Shown here piece after piece: positions 52,848-61,521 of a stretch of DNA of 64,000 nt. Every line of letters starts with the position of its first letter. Position 1 is the stretch's first letter. A program made the translations under genes and the position numbers. Source of the stretch: Paracoccus aestuariivivens (GTDB lineage Bacteria > Pseudomonadota > Alphaproteobacteria > Rhodobacterales > Rhodobacteraceae); NCBI RefSeq assembly GCF_009711225.1, contig NZ_WMIE01000006.1, positions 124,001-188,000 of the forward strand, read 5' to 3'. Under the pieces are notes generated by a model. The model made no database searches. It saw only the letters and a program-made list of their open reading frames with translations, and was not told the origin of the DNA.

Positions 52848-53855
52848 TCAACTGACAGGAATATTCTCGCGGAAAACGACTTGCAGACGCGGCGGATATT
52901 CGCTTTCCGTCGTGCCCCGAACCGCCGAGACCAGCAAGCGAACGACCTCGCGCGCCTCGACCCGTGGGTTCTGATCGATCACGGCGTCCATCGTGCGGTC
53001 GATCAGCATCAGGCGCGTGGCGTCGGTCAGGTCGTGCCCGATGAAGACGGTCTTGCGACCCAGATGCGCGTCGCGCAAGGCACGGGCGATCCCCTGATTC
53101 CCCGAGCCGATATTGTAAACTCCGGCGACCGGACCCTCGGCCAGAATCCGGCGCATCTCGTCAAAGGCGCGGTCCCGATCATCGCCCAGTTCGGCCCATG
53201 CCCTGATGCGCAATTCGGGGAAGTCCTCGGCAAGGATCGACCGGAAGCCCATCTCGCGTTCCTCATGTCCGCGATAGGTCCGCGAGCCGACAAACAGCAC
53301 GATGTCGCGGGCGACACCTTCGCCAAGGAAGCGTCCCATCAGCAGACCGGCAAGCCGACCGGCGGCGCGATTGTCGACGCCGACATAGCCGACCTTGTCC
53401 ACCGAGGCGACGTCCGAGACCAGCGTGGCGACCTTGACGCCGGACTGGACCAAGGCATTCAGTTCCTCGCGCACCTCGGGACGATCAGGGGCAACGACGC
53501 CGACCGCATCGGTCTGGCCGCGCAGTTCCGACAGGCGGCGCGCGACATTGCCCGCGTTCCATTCCTCGACATCATGGATGCGCAAGGACAGGTCCGAGCG
53601 GGTCGTGGATTCCTCGATCAGCCAATTGCGCAGATTGCGCATGAAGCTGTTCGTTCCGGCGGGCAGGACGAAATCCAGACGCAGCGCCGATGAATGCGAC
53701 AGGGTAGGGGGGCCGAAATAACCCAACTCTCCGGCAATCCGCAAAATTATCTCACGTGTGCGGTTTCGAACACCCGGACGTTGGTTCAGGACCCGATCCA
53801 CCGTGGCAGTCGAGACGCCCGCGCGGGCCGCAATCTCCGAAATGGTCGTCCGCAT
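52848..53855 (-). CDS. LacI-family regulator of the sugar/CoA operon
   Basis: This 335-residue regulator has the LacI helix-turn-helix (ISEIAARAGVSTATVDRVLN) and a type-1 periplasmic-binding-protein domain (LDFVLPAGTNSFM to MDAVIDQNPRVEAREVV). It is paralogous to the 1497-2564 LacI protein. I chose the ATG at 53855, with AGGTG upstream, over a start at 53936 that adds 27 residues and would run into the operator region. It is divergent from the 54077-61198 operon, which it probably represses. Confidence 0.88.
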   Translation of the reverse strand: MRTTISEIAARAGVSTATVDRVLNQRPGVRNRTREIILRIAGELGYFGPPTLSHSSALRLDFVLPAGTNSFMRNLRNWLIEESTTRSDLSLRIHDVEEWNAGNVARRLSELRGQTDAVGVVAPDRPEVREELNALVQSGVKVATLVSDVASVDKVGYVGVDNRAAGRLAGLLMGRFLGEGVARDIVLFVGSRTYRGHEEREMGFRSILAEDFPELRIRAWAELGDDRDRAFDEMRRILAEGPVAGVYNIGSGNQGIARALRDAHLGRKTVFIGHDLTDATRLMLIDRTMDAVIDQNPRVEAREVVRLLVSAVRGTTESEYPPRLQVVFRENIPVS

Positions 53856-53907
53856 AATGTCACCTGAAGTGATCTGTTGCGAGAAATTGGCCGGAATTCT
53901 GCGATTC

Positions 53908-54005
53908 ACATCATAATACCTCATTCTGATTGTCAACTCCCCGTCATTTGCGCGGTTAAATCGTCAGAATGATCCAAAATGATGGGTTATGATGGAATAT
54001 GATGA
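53908..54005. promoter_or_regulatory. Divergent promoter with repeated LacI-type half-sites
   Basis: TCATTCTGA (53921-53929) faces TCAGAATGA (53964-53972). ATGATGG occurs at 53979 and 53989, with ATGATGA at 53999: three copies with an exact 10-bp period. CACATCATA at 53908 is a further inverted copy. Similar TGATG and TCAGAATG half-sites occur in the xyloside promoter (2602-2624). LacI-type control is inferred. Confidence 0.5.
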
Positions 54006-54076
54006 TTGCCCGTGCCGCGCTGAGTGGCGAGTTTCCCATCAGCAAGGCCTTGGAGGAGGCCAGAAGGGGAGGGTAG

Positions 54077-55162
54077 ATGACCGAGACGAGCTTTACGCCG
54101 GATCCGCAGATCCGGTTCCGTGACTTCCGCATCGGGGCCATCGGCTCGGGGATGATCATGGCGGAATGTCATCTCGAGGCCTACCGGATGGCCGGTTTTC
54201 CGGTCGTGGCCATTGCCTCGCGGACCAGATCGAAGGCGGCCGAGGTCGCCGCGCGTCACGGCATCCCGAAAACCCACGACACGCCCGAAGCCCTGATCGA
54301 GGACCCCGAGGTGCAGATCGTGGACATCGCCTATCCGCCGCATCTGCAGCCCGCGCTGATCCGGCACGCGCTGCGTCAGCCCCATGTCAAAGGCGTCCTC
54401 GCGCAAAAGCCGTTGGCTTTGTCGCTCGAGGAAGCGAGGGCCTTGCGCGACGAGGCCAAGGCAGCAGGCAAGATCCTGTCCGTCAACCAGAACATGCGCT
54501 TTGACCAGTCGATCCGCGTCCTCAAGCAGTTGCTGGACCGCGGCGCACTGGGCGAGCCGGTCTTCGCCCAGATCGACATGCATGCCATCCCGCATTGGCA
54601 GGGGTTCCTGCGCGATTACGACCGTCTGACCCTGTCGAACATGAGCGTGCATCATCTGGATGCCCTGCGTTTCCTGTTCGGCGACCCGACCGAGGTCACG
54701 ACCGTCACCCGCACCGACCCGCGCACCGAATTCGACCATCAGGACGGGATCGTGGCGACGACGCTGCGCTTCCCCTCGGGGCTGCTCGCGTTGTCGCTGG
54801 AAGATGTCTGGTCCGGTCCGCGTGCGGAAGGCTATGCCGACGACCAGCATATCAACTGGCGCGTCGAGGGGACCGAGGGCGTGGCCAAGGGCACGATCGG
54901 CTGGCCGACAGGCGCTGCCTCGACGCTGACCTATGCCTCGCGCAAGGAAACCGGCGGCGCATGGGTCACCCCGCAATGGGACACGATGTGGTTCCCGCAT
55001 GCCTTCATCGGCGTGATGGAGCAGTTGCAATGGGCCATCCACAGCGGCGAGGCCCCCGCTTTGTCGGTCGCCGACAATGTGCGGACCATGGCGCTGGTCG
55101 AGGCGGCCTACCGCTCGATCGACGAGGGCCGGACCGTCGCCCACGACATTTCTCAGGACTGA
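54077..55162 (+). CDS. Gfo/Idh/MocA oxidoreductase of the sugar/CoA operon
   Basis: This 361-residue dehydrogenase opens with the Rossmann motif IGAIGSGMIMAE (residues about 18-29), an AQKP variant of EKP near residue 112, and NMSVHHLDALRFLFGDP in the catalytic domain. It oxidises or reduces a sugar with NAD(P) in the cytosol. It is the first gene of a seven-gene operon with strong GGGGAGGG ribosome site. Together with the AP-endonuclease-2-fold gene that follows it resembles 3-keto-glycoside pathways, but the substrate is unknown. Confidence 0.85.
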   Translation: MTETSFTPDPQIRFRDFRIGAIGSGMIMAECHLEAYRMAGFPVVAIASRTRSKAAEVAARHGIPKTHDTPEALIEDPEVQIVDIAYPPHLQPALIRHALRQPHVKGVLAQKPLALSLEEARALRDEAKAAGKILSVNQNMRFDQSIRVLKQLLDRGALGEPVFAQIDMHAIPHWQGFLRDYDRLTLSNMSVHHLDALRFLFGDPTEVTTVTRTDPRTEFDHQDGIVATTLRFPSGLLALSLEDVWSGPRAEGYADDQHINWRVEGTEGVAKGTIGWPTGAASTLTYASRKETGGAWVTPQWDTMWFPHAFIGVMEQLQWAIHSGEAPALSVADNVRTMALVEAAYRSIDEGRTVAHDISQD

Positions 55163-55180
55163 ATCGGGAGGAAACCAGTC

Positions 55181-56095
55181 ATGATGCAAGCCGGTATTTT
55201 CACGGGGTATTTCCCCTATGACCTCAAGACCACGGCGCAAAAGATCCGCGCCCATGATTTCAACACGGTCCAGCTGGACCTGCATTTTTCGGATATCGAC
55301 GTCTCGGACGGGCAGGTAACAGCCGACAAGTGCCGCACCATCCGCGACACGTTCCGCGACCATCACCTGCCGGTCAGCTGTATCTCGGCCTATACCAACA
55401 TCGTCCATCCCGACGCGGCCACCCGCAAGCAGCGTCTGGACCGGCTGAAAGAGATCCTCGCCCATGCGCAATATCTGGGCTCGCCCTATGTGATCTCGGA
55501 GACGGGGACTTTCGACACCGGCAGCGACTGGGTGCATCACCCCAAGAACAAGACCGAGGAAGGCTGGGACGATTGCCGCACGGTCATCACCGATCTTGCG
55601 AAATTCGCATGGGATCACGGCGCGGTCTTCCTGCTGGAGACCTATGTGAACAACGTTGTCGGTTCGGTCGAGGAAACCCTGCGCATGTTCGCCGAGGTGG
55701 ATCATCCCGGCCTTGGACTGCTGATGGACCCGACCAACTATTTCGAGGCCCATAATATCGGCCAGATGGACAAGACGCTGAACTTCGTCTTCGACGCGCT
55801 GTCCGACAAGATCAAGATTGCCCATGCCAAAGACGTGAAACGCTCGGGCGATGACAAGTCGGAAAAACATTCGGACATCGGCGATGCCTCGGCGGCGGAA
55901 AGCCACACCTTCCGCGGCGTCGGCGAGATCGAGTTGCCCGCCCCCGGTCTGGGAGAGCTGAACTATGACCTGTACCTGCAGCGTCTGGCGCAGAAGCACC
56001 CGAACATCCCGATGATCATCGAGCATCTGGACGAATCCGATGTCGGCCGCGCGAAGGCCTTCCTTGACGGCAAGTTCCGCGCCAACGGCTGCTGA
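55181..56095 (+). CDS. Sugar isomerase/epimerase-like protein (AP endonuclease 2 fold)
   Basis: This is a 304-residue TIM-barrel protein of the xylose-isomerase-like superfamily. Likely metal ligands include Glu in SETGTFDTG, Glu in FLLETYVNN, Asp in LLMDPTNYFE, His and Asp in IAHAKDVK and Glu in MIIEHLDES. These enzymes isomerise, epimerise or eliminate from sugars and keto-sugars with a divalent metal. It follows the dehydrogenase by 18 bases. The exact reaction is not predictable. Confidence 0.82.
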   Translation: MMQAGIFTGYFPYDLKTTAQKIRAHDFNTVQLDLHFSDIDVSDGQVTADKCRTIRDTFRDHHLPVSCISAYTNIVHPDAATRKQRLDRLKEILAHAQYLGSPYVISETGTFDTGSDWVHHPKNKTEEGWDDCRTVITDLAKFAWDHGAVFLLETYVNNVVGSVEETLRMFAEVDHPGLGLLMDPTNYFEAHNIGQMDKTLNFVFDALSDKIKIAHAKDVKRSGDDKSEKHSDIGDASAAESHTFRGVGEIELPAPGLGELNYDLYLQRLAQKHPNIPMIIEHLDESDVGRAKAFLDGKFRANGC

Positions 56096-56107
56096 AGCCA
56101 GCAGGGG

Positions 56108-56137
56108 CGGGGCGATGTTTTCCCTTTCGTCGCCCCG
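56108..56137 (+). terminator. Stem-loop between isomerase and DUF4432 genes
   Basis: CGGGGCGA pairs with TCGCCCCG around a 14-base pyrimidine-rich loop. Flanking GCAG (56101-56104) and CTGC (56139-56142) can extend it. With no T tract and an operon gene 30 bases on, it is best read as an intercistronic hairpin. Confidence 0.5.
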
Positions 56138-56167
56138 TCTGCACCACCAGACCCAGGACTAGGCAAG

Positions 56168-57346
56168 ATGGTAGAACTTTACGGCAAGACCTTCACCCGC
56201 CGCGAGATCGAGGCCGCCAGCGGCGGCTTGTCCCATGTCGCGGGCGTCCGCCTGATGGAGTTGTCGAACGGGCTGGAGCGCGGCAACCGCATGCTGGAAT
56301 TCCGCAGCGGCTCTGGCCTGCGCTTTACCGTGCTGGTCGATCGCTGCATGGATATCGCCGATTGCGAACATAACGGCCGCGCCATCGGCTGGCACTCGCC
56401 CTCTGGCTTCCGCCACCCTTCGCTGACCGAGTATGAGGGCGAGGGCGGCTTGGGTTGGATGCGCAGCTTCTCGGGGCTGATGGTGACCTGCGGGCTGGAC
56501 CATATCCTGTTCATGAACGACGTTCCGACCGACAGCTATGTCTACGGCCCGCGCAAGACGGCATCGCATTCCCTGCACGGTCGCGCGGGCACGATCCCGG
56601 CGCATCTGACCGGTTACGGCGAGCGTTGGGACGGGGACAATTGCACCCTTTGGGCCGAAGGGGTCGTCACCCAATCCGCCGTCTTCGGCGAGCATCTGGA
56701 ACTGCATCGCCGCATCGAGATCGAGGTCGGCTGCAATGAAATCCGCCTGTCCGACCGCGTGGTCAATCGCGGGTTCTACCGTACGCCGCATATGTATTGC
56801 TATCATATCAATGTAGGCCATCCCGTGCTTGAGGAAGGCGCGCGCTATCTGGCCCCCATCGCCGAAACCGTCTGGGCCGCCCATGCCGAGGCCTATGACA
56901 AGCAGGGCGTCGGCTATCGCAGCCTGCCTAGCCCGCAGATGGATTTCCACGAACAGGTCTGGCAGCACGAACTGGTCGCCGATGCCTCGGGCGAGGTTCC
57001 CGTCGCTCTGGTAAACGACCGTCTGGGGCTTGGCTTCATGGTGGTCACGCGCAAGGACCAGTTTCCCTGCCAGTATGAATGGCAGAACCTTCAGGCGGGA
57101 CAATATGCGCTGGGGATCGAGCCGTCCTCGCATCATGTGCTGGGCAATCTGGCCGCGCGGGATCGTGACGAGATGATCTGGCTGAACCACGGCGACGAGC
57201 GCCGCTATGACAGCCGCTTCGTCATCCTGCCCGACGCTGCCGCCGTGAGTGCCGCCGAGGCCCGCATCCGTGCCGTCCACGGCCAGCCCGACACCGATTA
57301 CCCGACCCCCACGGGCCATTTCCGCAAGCTGGAGGGCAGGGCATGA
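56168..57346 (+). CDS. DUF4432 family aldose 1-epimerase-like protein
   Basis: This is a 392-residue beta-sandwich protein of the galactose mutarotase-like fold. Features are FTVLVDRCMDIADCEHNGRAIGWHSP (N-terminal), HSLHGRAGTIPAHLT (conserved histidines) and YCYHINVGHPVLEEGARYL. DUF4432 members sit in sugar catabolic clusters and are thought to epimerise or bind aldoses, but few have been tested. The length is typical. It overlaps the SDR gene by four bases. Confidence 0.82.
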   Translation: MVELYGKTFTRREIEAASGGLSHVAGVRLMELSNGLERGNRMLEFRSGSGLRFTVLVDRCMDIADCEHNGRAIGWHSPSGFRHPSLTEYEGEGGLGWMRSFSGLMVTCGLDHILFMNDVPTDSYVYGPRKTASHSLHGRAGTIPAHLTGYGERWDGDNCTLWAEGVVTQSAVFGEHLELHRRIEIEVGCNEIRLSDRVVNRGFYRTPHMYCYHINVGHPVLEEGARYLAPIAETVWAAHAEAYDKQGVGYRSLPSPQMDFHEQVWQHELVADASGEVPVALVNDRLGLGFMVVTRKDQFPCQYEWQNLQAGQYALGIEPSSHHVLGNLAARDRDEMIWLNHGDERRYDSRFVILPDAAAVSAAEARIRAVHGQPDTDYPTPTGHFRKLEGRA

Positions 57347-58092
57347 GCCTGACCGGACGCCGCATCCTTTACACCGGAGCCGCAGGCGGGCTTGGCCACC
57401 AGACCACGCTGGACCTGCTGGCGGCGGGGGCCGAGGTCTTTGCCCTTGACCGCGACCATGCCAAGAACGCTGCGCTGATCGCGGACACGCCCGCCGATCT
57501 GGCCGCGCGCCTGCATCCGGTCGAGGTCGATCTGGCCGACAGGCCCGCGCTGCAATCGGTGCTGGACGGGATCGTCGCGGCGGGGCCTCTGGATGCGGTG
57601 ATCAACAATGCCGCGATCTATCCCTCGAAACCGTTCGAGGCCTACAGCCTTGACGAACACGCCATGATCCATGCCGTGAATGTCGAGGCCGCGCTGATCT
57701 GCACGAAAGCCGCATTGCCCGGAATGCGCGGGCAGGGCTGGGGCAGGGTGATCAACATCACCTCGATCACGCTGTCAGGCGGATGGGAGGACCTGTCGCC
57801 CTATGTCCAATCCAAGGGCGCGCTTCTGGGCCTGACGCGGGCATGGGCGCGGGAATTCGGCAAATGGGGCATCACGGTCAACGCCATCGCGCCGGGGGCG
57901 TTTCCGACCGATGCCGAAAAGATCCACCCCGACCCCGAAGGCTACAACGCCAAGGTTCTGGCCAGCCAGTCGATCAAGCGGCGCGGCCATGCCGGAGACA
58001 TCGCGGCGGCGATCAAATTTTTCCTGTCCGAGGACGCGGGATTCATCACGGGCCAGTCACTCGCCGTCAATGGCGGCTGGACGATGCAGTAA
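57343..58092 (+). CDS. Short-chain dehydrogenase/reductase
   Basis: This 249-residue SDR oxidises or reduces a hydroxyl with NAD(P). The cofactor motif TGAAGGLG is near residue 10, NNAAIYP is the NNAG-type motif, and the catalytic Ser-Tyr-Lys is in ITSITLSGGWEDLSPYVQSKGALLG. The C-terminal SLAVNGGWTMQ is standard. It sits between DUF4432 and CaiB genes, so it likely acts on a sugar intermediate before CoA activation. Confidence 0.9.
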   Translation: MSLTGRRILYTGAAGGLGHQTTLDLLAAGAEVFALDRDHAKNAALIADTPADLAARLHPVEVDLADRPALQSVLDGIVAAGPLDAVINNAAIYPSKPFEAYSLDEHAMIHAVNVEAALICTKAALPGMRGQGWGRVINITSITLSGGWEDLSPYVQSKGALLGLTRAWAREFGKWGITVNAIAPGAFPTDAEKIHPDPEGYNAKVLASQSIKRRGHAGDIAAAIKFFLSEDAGFITGQSLAVNGGWTMQ

Positions 58093-58107
58093 GGAAGATC
58101 TGAAATC

Positions 58108-59304
58108 ATGGGAATTCTCGACGGGATCACGGTGCTGGACTGCTCGATCGCGATGGCGGGCCCCTTTGCGGCGCAGCGTCTGGGCGATCTGGGGGCCGAT
58201 GTCATCAAGATCGAACCCCTGACCGGCGAATGGCAGCGCCACGCGCCTGCGGGCGGGATCACGGGGAACAGGATCAATGTCTCGTTCCTGTCGCTGAACC
58301 GCAACAAGCGTTCGCTGGCGGTCGATCTGAAATCCGAAGGTGGGCGCGAGGTCCTGCGCAAGCTGGTCGCCTCGGCGGATGTCTTCATCCAGAACTACCG
58401 CCCCGGCGTCGCGGACCGGTTGGGCGTCGATTACGGCACGCTGTCGGCGATCAATCCGCGCCTGATCTATGTCTCGATGTCGGGCTATGGCGAGGATGGC
58501 CCCAGCGCCAGACGCCCCGGTCAGGATCTGCTGTTGCAGGCGATGTCGGGGGCGATGATGTCCTCGGGGCGGGCGGGCGAGCCACCGACCCCCGCCGGAC
58601 AATATCTGGTCGATTCCATCGCCGCCTATAACGCCTTCGAGGGCGCGCTGGCCGCGCTGTTCCACCGCGAACGCACCGGCGAGGGCCAGAAGGTCGAGGT
58701 CAATATGCTGGACGCGATCACCACGATCCAGATGCAGGAACTGTCGGTCTTTACCGTCGGGCAGAAGCCGCAGGAACGCTCGGCCGAGCCACATGCCCAT
58801 GTCTATATCCGCTCGCCCTATGGCATCTTCGGGACCAGCGACGGCAAATACATGGCGCTGGCGATGCCGAATTTCCCCGGTCTGGCGCGTGCCCTGGACG
58901 AGCCGCGCTTTGCCGCTCTGGACGAGATGACAGCCGGATGGGAAGACCGCGACGAAACCTTCGCCCTTGTGCGCGAGGCGATCGCGAAATTCACCCGCGA
59001 CGACGTTCTGGCCCGTCTCGAAACCGAGGGGATCTGGGTCGCGCCGGTCTATGGCTATGCCGATCTGGTCGATGATCCGCAGATCCGCCACAACGGTACG
59101 TTCATCGAATATGACCACCCGACCGAGGGGCGGGTGAAAACTCCGGGCTTCCCGATCCGCTTCTCGAAAACGCCGTCCGAGTTGCGCTTTGGCGCGCCTC
59201 TGACCGGCCAGCATACCGACGAGGTGCTGCGCGCGGCGGGCTATGACGCCGCGCAGATCGAGGAACTGGCGCGTTCCGGCGCAATCGGTCGGGGTGAGGC
59301 ATGA
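58108..59304 (+). CDS. CaiB/BaiF family (class III) CoA-transferase
   Basis: This 398-residue protein has the interlocked-ring fold of class III CoA-transferases. The catalytic Asp is at position 169 (YLVDSIAAYNAFEGALAALFHRERTGEGQ), the same number as in formyl-CoA transferase. LGADVIKIEP near residue 28 and LNRNKRSLAVDLKSEGG are family motifs. It moves CoA between an acyl-CoA and a carboxylate. In this operon it probably activates a sugar-derived acid. It overlaps the solute-binding-like gene by four bases. Confidence 0.9.
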   Translation: MGILDGITVLDCSIAMAGPFAAQRLGDLGADVIKIEPLTGEWQRHAPAGGITGNRINVSFLSLNRNKRSLAVDLKSEGGREVLRKLVASADVFIQNYRPGVADRLGVDYGTLSAINPRLIYVSMSGYGEDGPSARRPGQDLLLQAMSGAMMSSGRAGEPPTPAGQYLVDSIAAYNAFEGALAALFHRERTGEGQKVEVNMLDAITTIQMQELSVFTVGQKPQERSAEPHAHVYIRSPYGIFGTSDGKYMALAMPNFPGLARALDEPRFAALDEMTAGWEDRDETFALVREAIAKFTRDDVLARLETEGIWVAPVYGYADLVDDPQIRHNGTFIEYDHPTEGRVKTPGFPIRFSKTPSELRFGAPLTGQHTDEVLRAAGYDAAQIEELARSGAIGRGEA

Positions 59305-60434
59305 GCTATCTTGGCCTGACATGGGACCATCCGCGCGGCCGCCACGCGCTTGAGGCGGCCGCGCGGCAGGGCGGTCCCGTCCGCTGGGAGGTCCAGCCGC
59401 TCGAAGGGTTCGAAAGCGCCCCCATCGCGGAAAACTGCGCCCGCTACGATCTGGTCGTGCTGGATCATCCCCATCTGGGCGAGGCCTTGGCCGCCGATTG
59501 CCTGCGCCCGCTGGACGAGATTTTTTCGCCCGACGAACTGCGCGCCATCGCGGACCGCGCCATCGGTCCCAGCATGGAAAGCTATGTCATGGCGGGCCGC
59601 GTCTGGGCCCTGCCTCTGGACGCCGCCACGCAGGTCATGGCGTGGCGGCCCGATCTGCTGGAACAAGCGCCGGTCACATGGGACGAGGTCGCCACATTGT
59701 CGCGCCGGACGGGCAGGGTGGCCCTGTCCCTTGCCGGTCCGCATGCATGGCTGTCCTTCCTGTCGGTCTGCCATGCGATCCGGCCCGATCTGGACCTGCG
59801 CGAGGGCGACACCTCGGTTCCGCGCGCGGTTGCGATCAGGGCGCTGACGATCCTTGCCGATCTGGCGCAACGCAGCCCTGCCTCGGTGCTGGGCAAGAAC
59901 CCCATCGGCATTCTGGAACATATGTCGGGCGGGCATGACGACGTGGCGCTGTGCCCGCTGGTCTATGGCTATGTGAATTACGCCGCGCCTTCCCGTTCCG
60001 TGCCGCTGCGTTTCGCCAATGCGCCACGGATCGCGGCCGGACAGCCGCCCGGTTCGATCCTTGGCGGCACGGGCATTGCCGTGTCGCGCCGTGCGCAGGT
60101 GGACGAGGCCTTGCGCGCGCATCTGCTGTGGCTGCTTGGCCCCGAGGCGCAGCAGGGCTTCATCCCCGCCCATGACGGCCAACCGGGAACCCGCGCGGCA
60201 TGGCACGATCCGGCGGTGAATGCGGCTTGCGGCAATTTCTTCAGCGACACTGCCGAGACGCTTGAAGCCGCCTCGATCAGGCCGCGCCACGATGGCGGCA
60301 TTGCCTATCAGACGGCGGCCTCGGCCGCGATCCGCGCGGGCTTTGCCGCCGGAACCGATCCCGCCAATCTGGCGGACGAGCTTGAAGCGATGTTCCAGAC
60401 CTTACGCCACCCGATCAAGGAGCCGCAGCCATGA
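59301..60434 (+). CDS. Solute-binding-protein-like protein lacking a signal peptide
   Basis: The 377-residue protein looks like a family-1 extracellular solute-binding protein (LTWDHPRGRHAL at the N-terminus, YDLVVLDHPHLGEAL, WRPDLLEQAPVTWDEV, a glycine-rich PGSILGGTGIAV). However, it starts directly at the mature fold with no signal peptide and no lipobox. No permease genes are near. The start is fixed by a four-base overlap with the CoA-transferase gene. A cytoplasmic ligand-binding or enzymatic role is more likely than transport. Family is clear, function is not. Confidence 0.75.
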   Translation: MSYLGLTWDHPRGRHALEAAARQGGPVRWEVQPLEGFESAPIAENCARYDLVVLDHPHLGEALAADCLRPLDEIFSPDELRAIADRAIGPSMESYVMAGRVWALPLDAATQVMAWRPDLLEQAPVTWDEVATLSRRTGRVALSLAGPHAWLSFLSVCHAIRPDLDLREGDTSVPRAVAIRALTILADLAQRSPASVLGKNPIGILEHMSGGHDDVALCPLVYGYVNYAAPSRSVPLRFANAPRIAAGQPPGSILGGTGIAVSRRAQVDEALRAHLLWLLGPEAQQGFIPAHDGQPGTRAAWHDPAVNAACGNFFSDTAETLEAASIRPRHDGGIAYQTAASAAIRAGFAAGTDPANLADELEAMFQTLRHPIKEPQP

Positions 60435-61198
60435 CCGCAGAACTGCTTTTCGAGGTCGAGGGCCGCGTCGGCATCATCACCTATAACCGCCCCGCCAAGC
60501 TGAACGCCATGACGCCTGAAATGGCGGTCCTGATGGTCGAGGCGGTGGCACGTTGCAACAGCGACGACGATATCCGTGCCGTGGTCCTGACCGGCACCGG
60601 CAAGGCGTTCTGCGCGGGGTCCGATATCGCGCTGCTCGACAGCTATGCCACGCCTTGGGACTTCCGCAACCGGACCGAATATTGCGATGCCCTGCGCGGG
60701 CTGAAAAAGCCCGTCATCGCCGCGATCAACGGTTATGCCTTTGGCGGCGGGCTTGAGATGGCGCTGTCCTGCGACATCCGCATCGCCGCTGAATCCGCCA
60801 TGTTGGCGGCGCCCGAAATCAAGCTGGGCTGGATCGGAGGCGGCGGCATGACCGCGCTTCTGGCGCATTCCATCGGCCCCTCGAACGCGGCGATGATGGT
60901 GATGACCGGCGAGGCGGTGGACGCGCAAAAGGCGCTGTCATGGGGCCTTGTCAGCGAGATCCACCCGCAGGACGCGCTGCGCGCCCGTGCTGTCCAGATC
61001 GCCGCGACGATTGCCGAGCGCGCGCCGATCGCTGCCGAAACCGCAAAAGCCAATCTGGCTGCGGTTTATAATATGCCGCTGGAACAGGCGATAGCGTATG
61101 AGCGCGACCTGCAAACCATCTGCTTTGCCACCGAAGACGCGAACGAAGGCCGCGCCGCCTTCAAGGCCAAGCGGGCGGCGGTGTTCAGGCGCCGCTAG
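60431..61198 (+). CDS. Enoyl-CoA hydratase/isomerase (crotonase family)
   Basis: This 255-residue crotonase has the oxyanion-hole motifs AFCAGSDIALL (about residues 58-68) and NGYAFGGGLEMALSCDIRIAA (about 100-120), with a catalytic acid in AAPEIKLGWIGGGG. It adds or removes water, or isomerises, an acyl-CoA. Its place right after the CoA-transferase and SBP-like genes, with a four-base overlap, suggests it dehydrates a hydroxyacyl-CoA made from a sugar acid. It ends the operon. Confidence 0.88.
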   Translation: MTAELLFEVEGRVGIITYNRPAKLNAMTPEMAVLMVEAVARCNSDDDIRAVVLTGTGKAFCAGSDIALLDSYATPWDFRNRTEYCDALRGLKKPVIAAINGYAFGGGLEMALSCDIRIAAESAMLAAPEIKLGWIGGGGMTALLAHSIGPSNAAMMVMTGEAVDAQKALSWGLVSEIHPQDALRARAVQIAATIAERAPIAAETAKANLAAVYNMPLEQAIAYERDLQTICFATEDANEGRAAFKAKRAAVFRRR

Positions 61199-61222
61199 GG
61201 GCGGTTCGATAGACAGGCTCTG

Positions 61223-61247
61223 GTTGTTGGCATATATTGCCAACAAC
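61223..61247. promoter_or_regulatory. ParD operator and promoter palindrome
   Basis: GTTGTTGGCA and TGCCAACAAC form a perfect 10-bp inverted repeat around TATAT, 13 bases before the antitoxin start. The TATATT centre can serve as the -10 box. This is the expected autoregulatory operator of a ParDE system. Confidence 0.85.
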
Positions 61248-61260
61248 AAGGAGAGTGGCG

Positions 61261-61521
61261 ATGGTGACGCGCAATGTCGTTCTGACCGAACCGCAATCGA
61301 AGCTGATCGACGATCTGGTGTCCTCGGGGCGCTACCAGAATGCCTCCGAGGCGTTGCGGGCGGGCCTGCGCCTGCTCGAGCGCGAAGAGGCCGAGTTGCA
61401 GGACCTGCGGGCCCGACTGACCCGCGGCGTGCTTGAGGCACGGGACGGAACCTTTGCGCAAGGCTCGGGCGAGGATGCGGTGCGGCGGGCGTTTTCCGTG
61501 GCGCGGAACGCCGCCAGCTGA
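61261..61521 (+). CDS. parD: ParD-type antitoxin
   Basis: The 86-residue protein is a ribbon-helix-helix antitoxin. The N-terminal strand NVVLTEPQSKLIDDLV and helix GRYQNASEALRAGLRLLEREE form the DNA-binding domain, and the C-terminal tail should neutralise the ParE toxin. I chose the ATG at 61261 with AGGAG upstream. It binds its own promoter palindrome at 61223-61247. The toxin gene starts on its stop codon. Confidence 0.88.
   Translation: MVTRNVVLTEPQSKLIDDLVSSGRYQNASEALRAGLRLLEREEAELQDLRARLTRGVLEARDGTFAQGSGEDAVRRAFSVARNAAS

Noticed and set aside
53856..53936. Longer N-terminus for the second LacI protein
   Set aside because: The extra 27 residues come before the LacI helix-turn-helix and would overlap the operator region; the ATG at 53855 has a good ribosome site.
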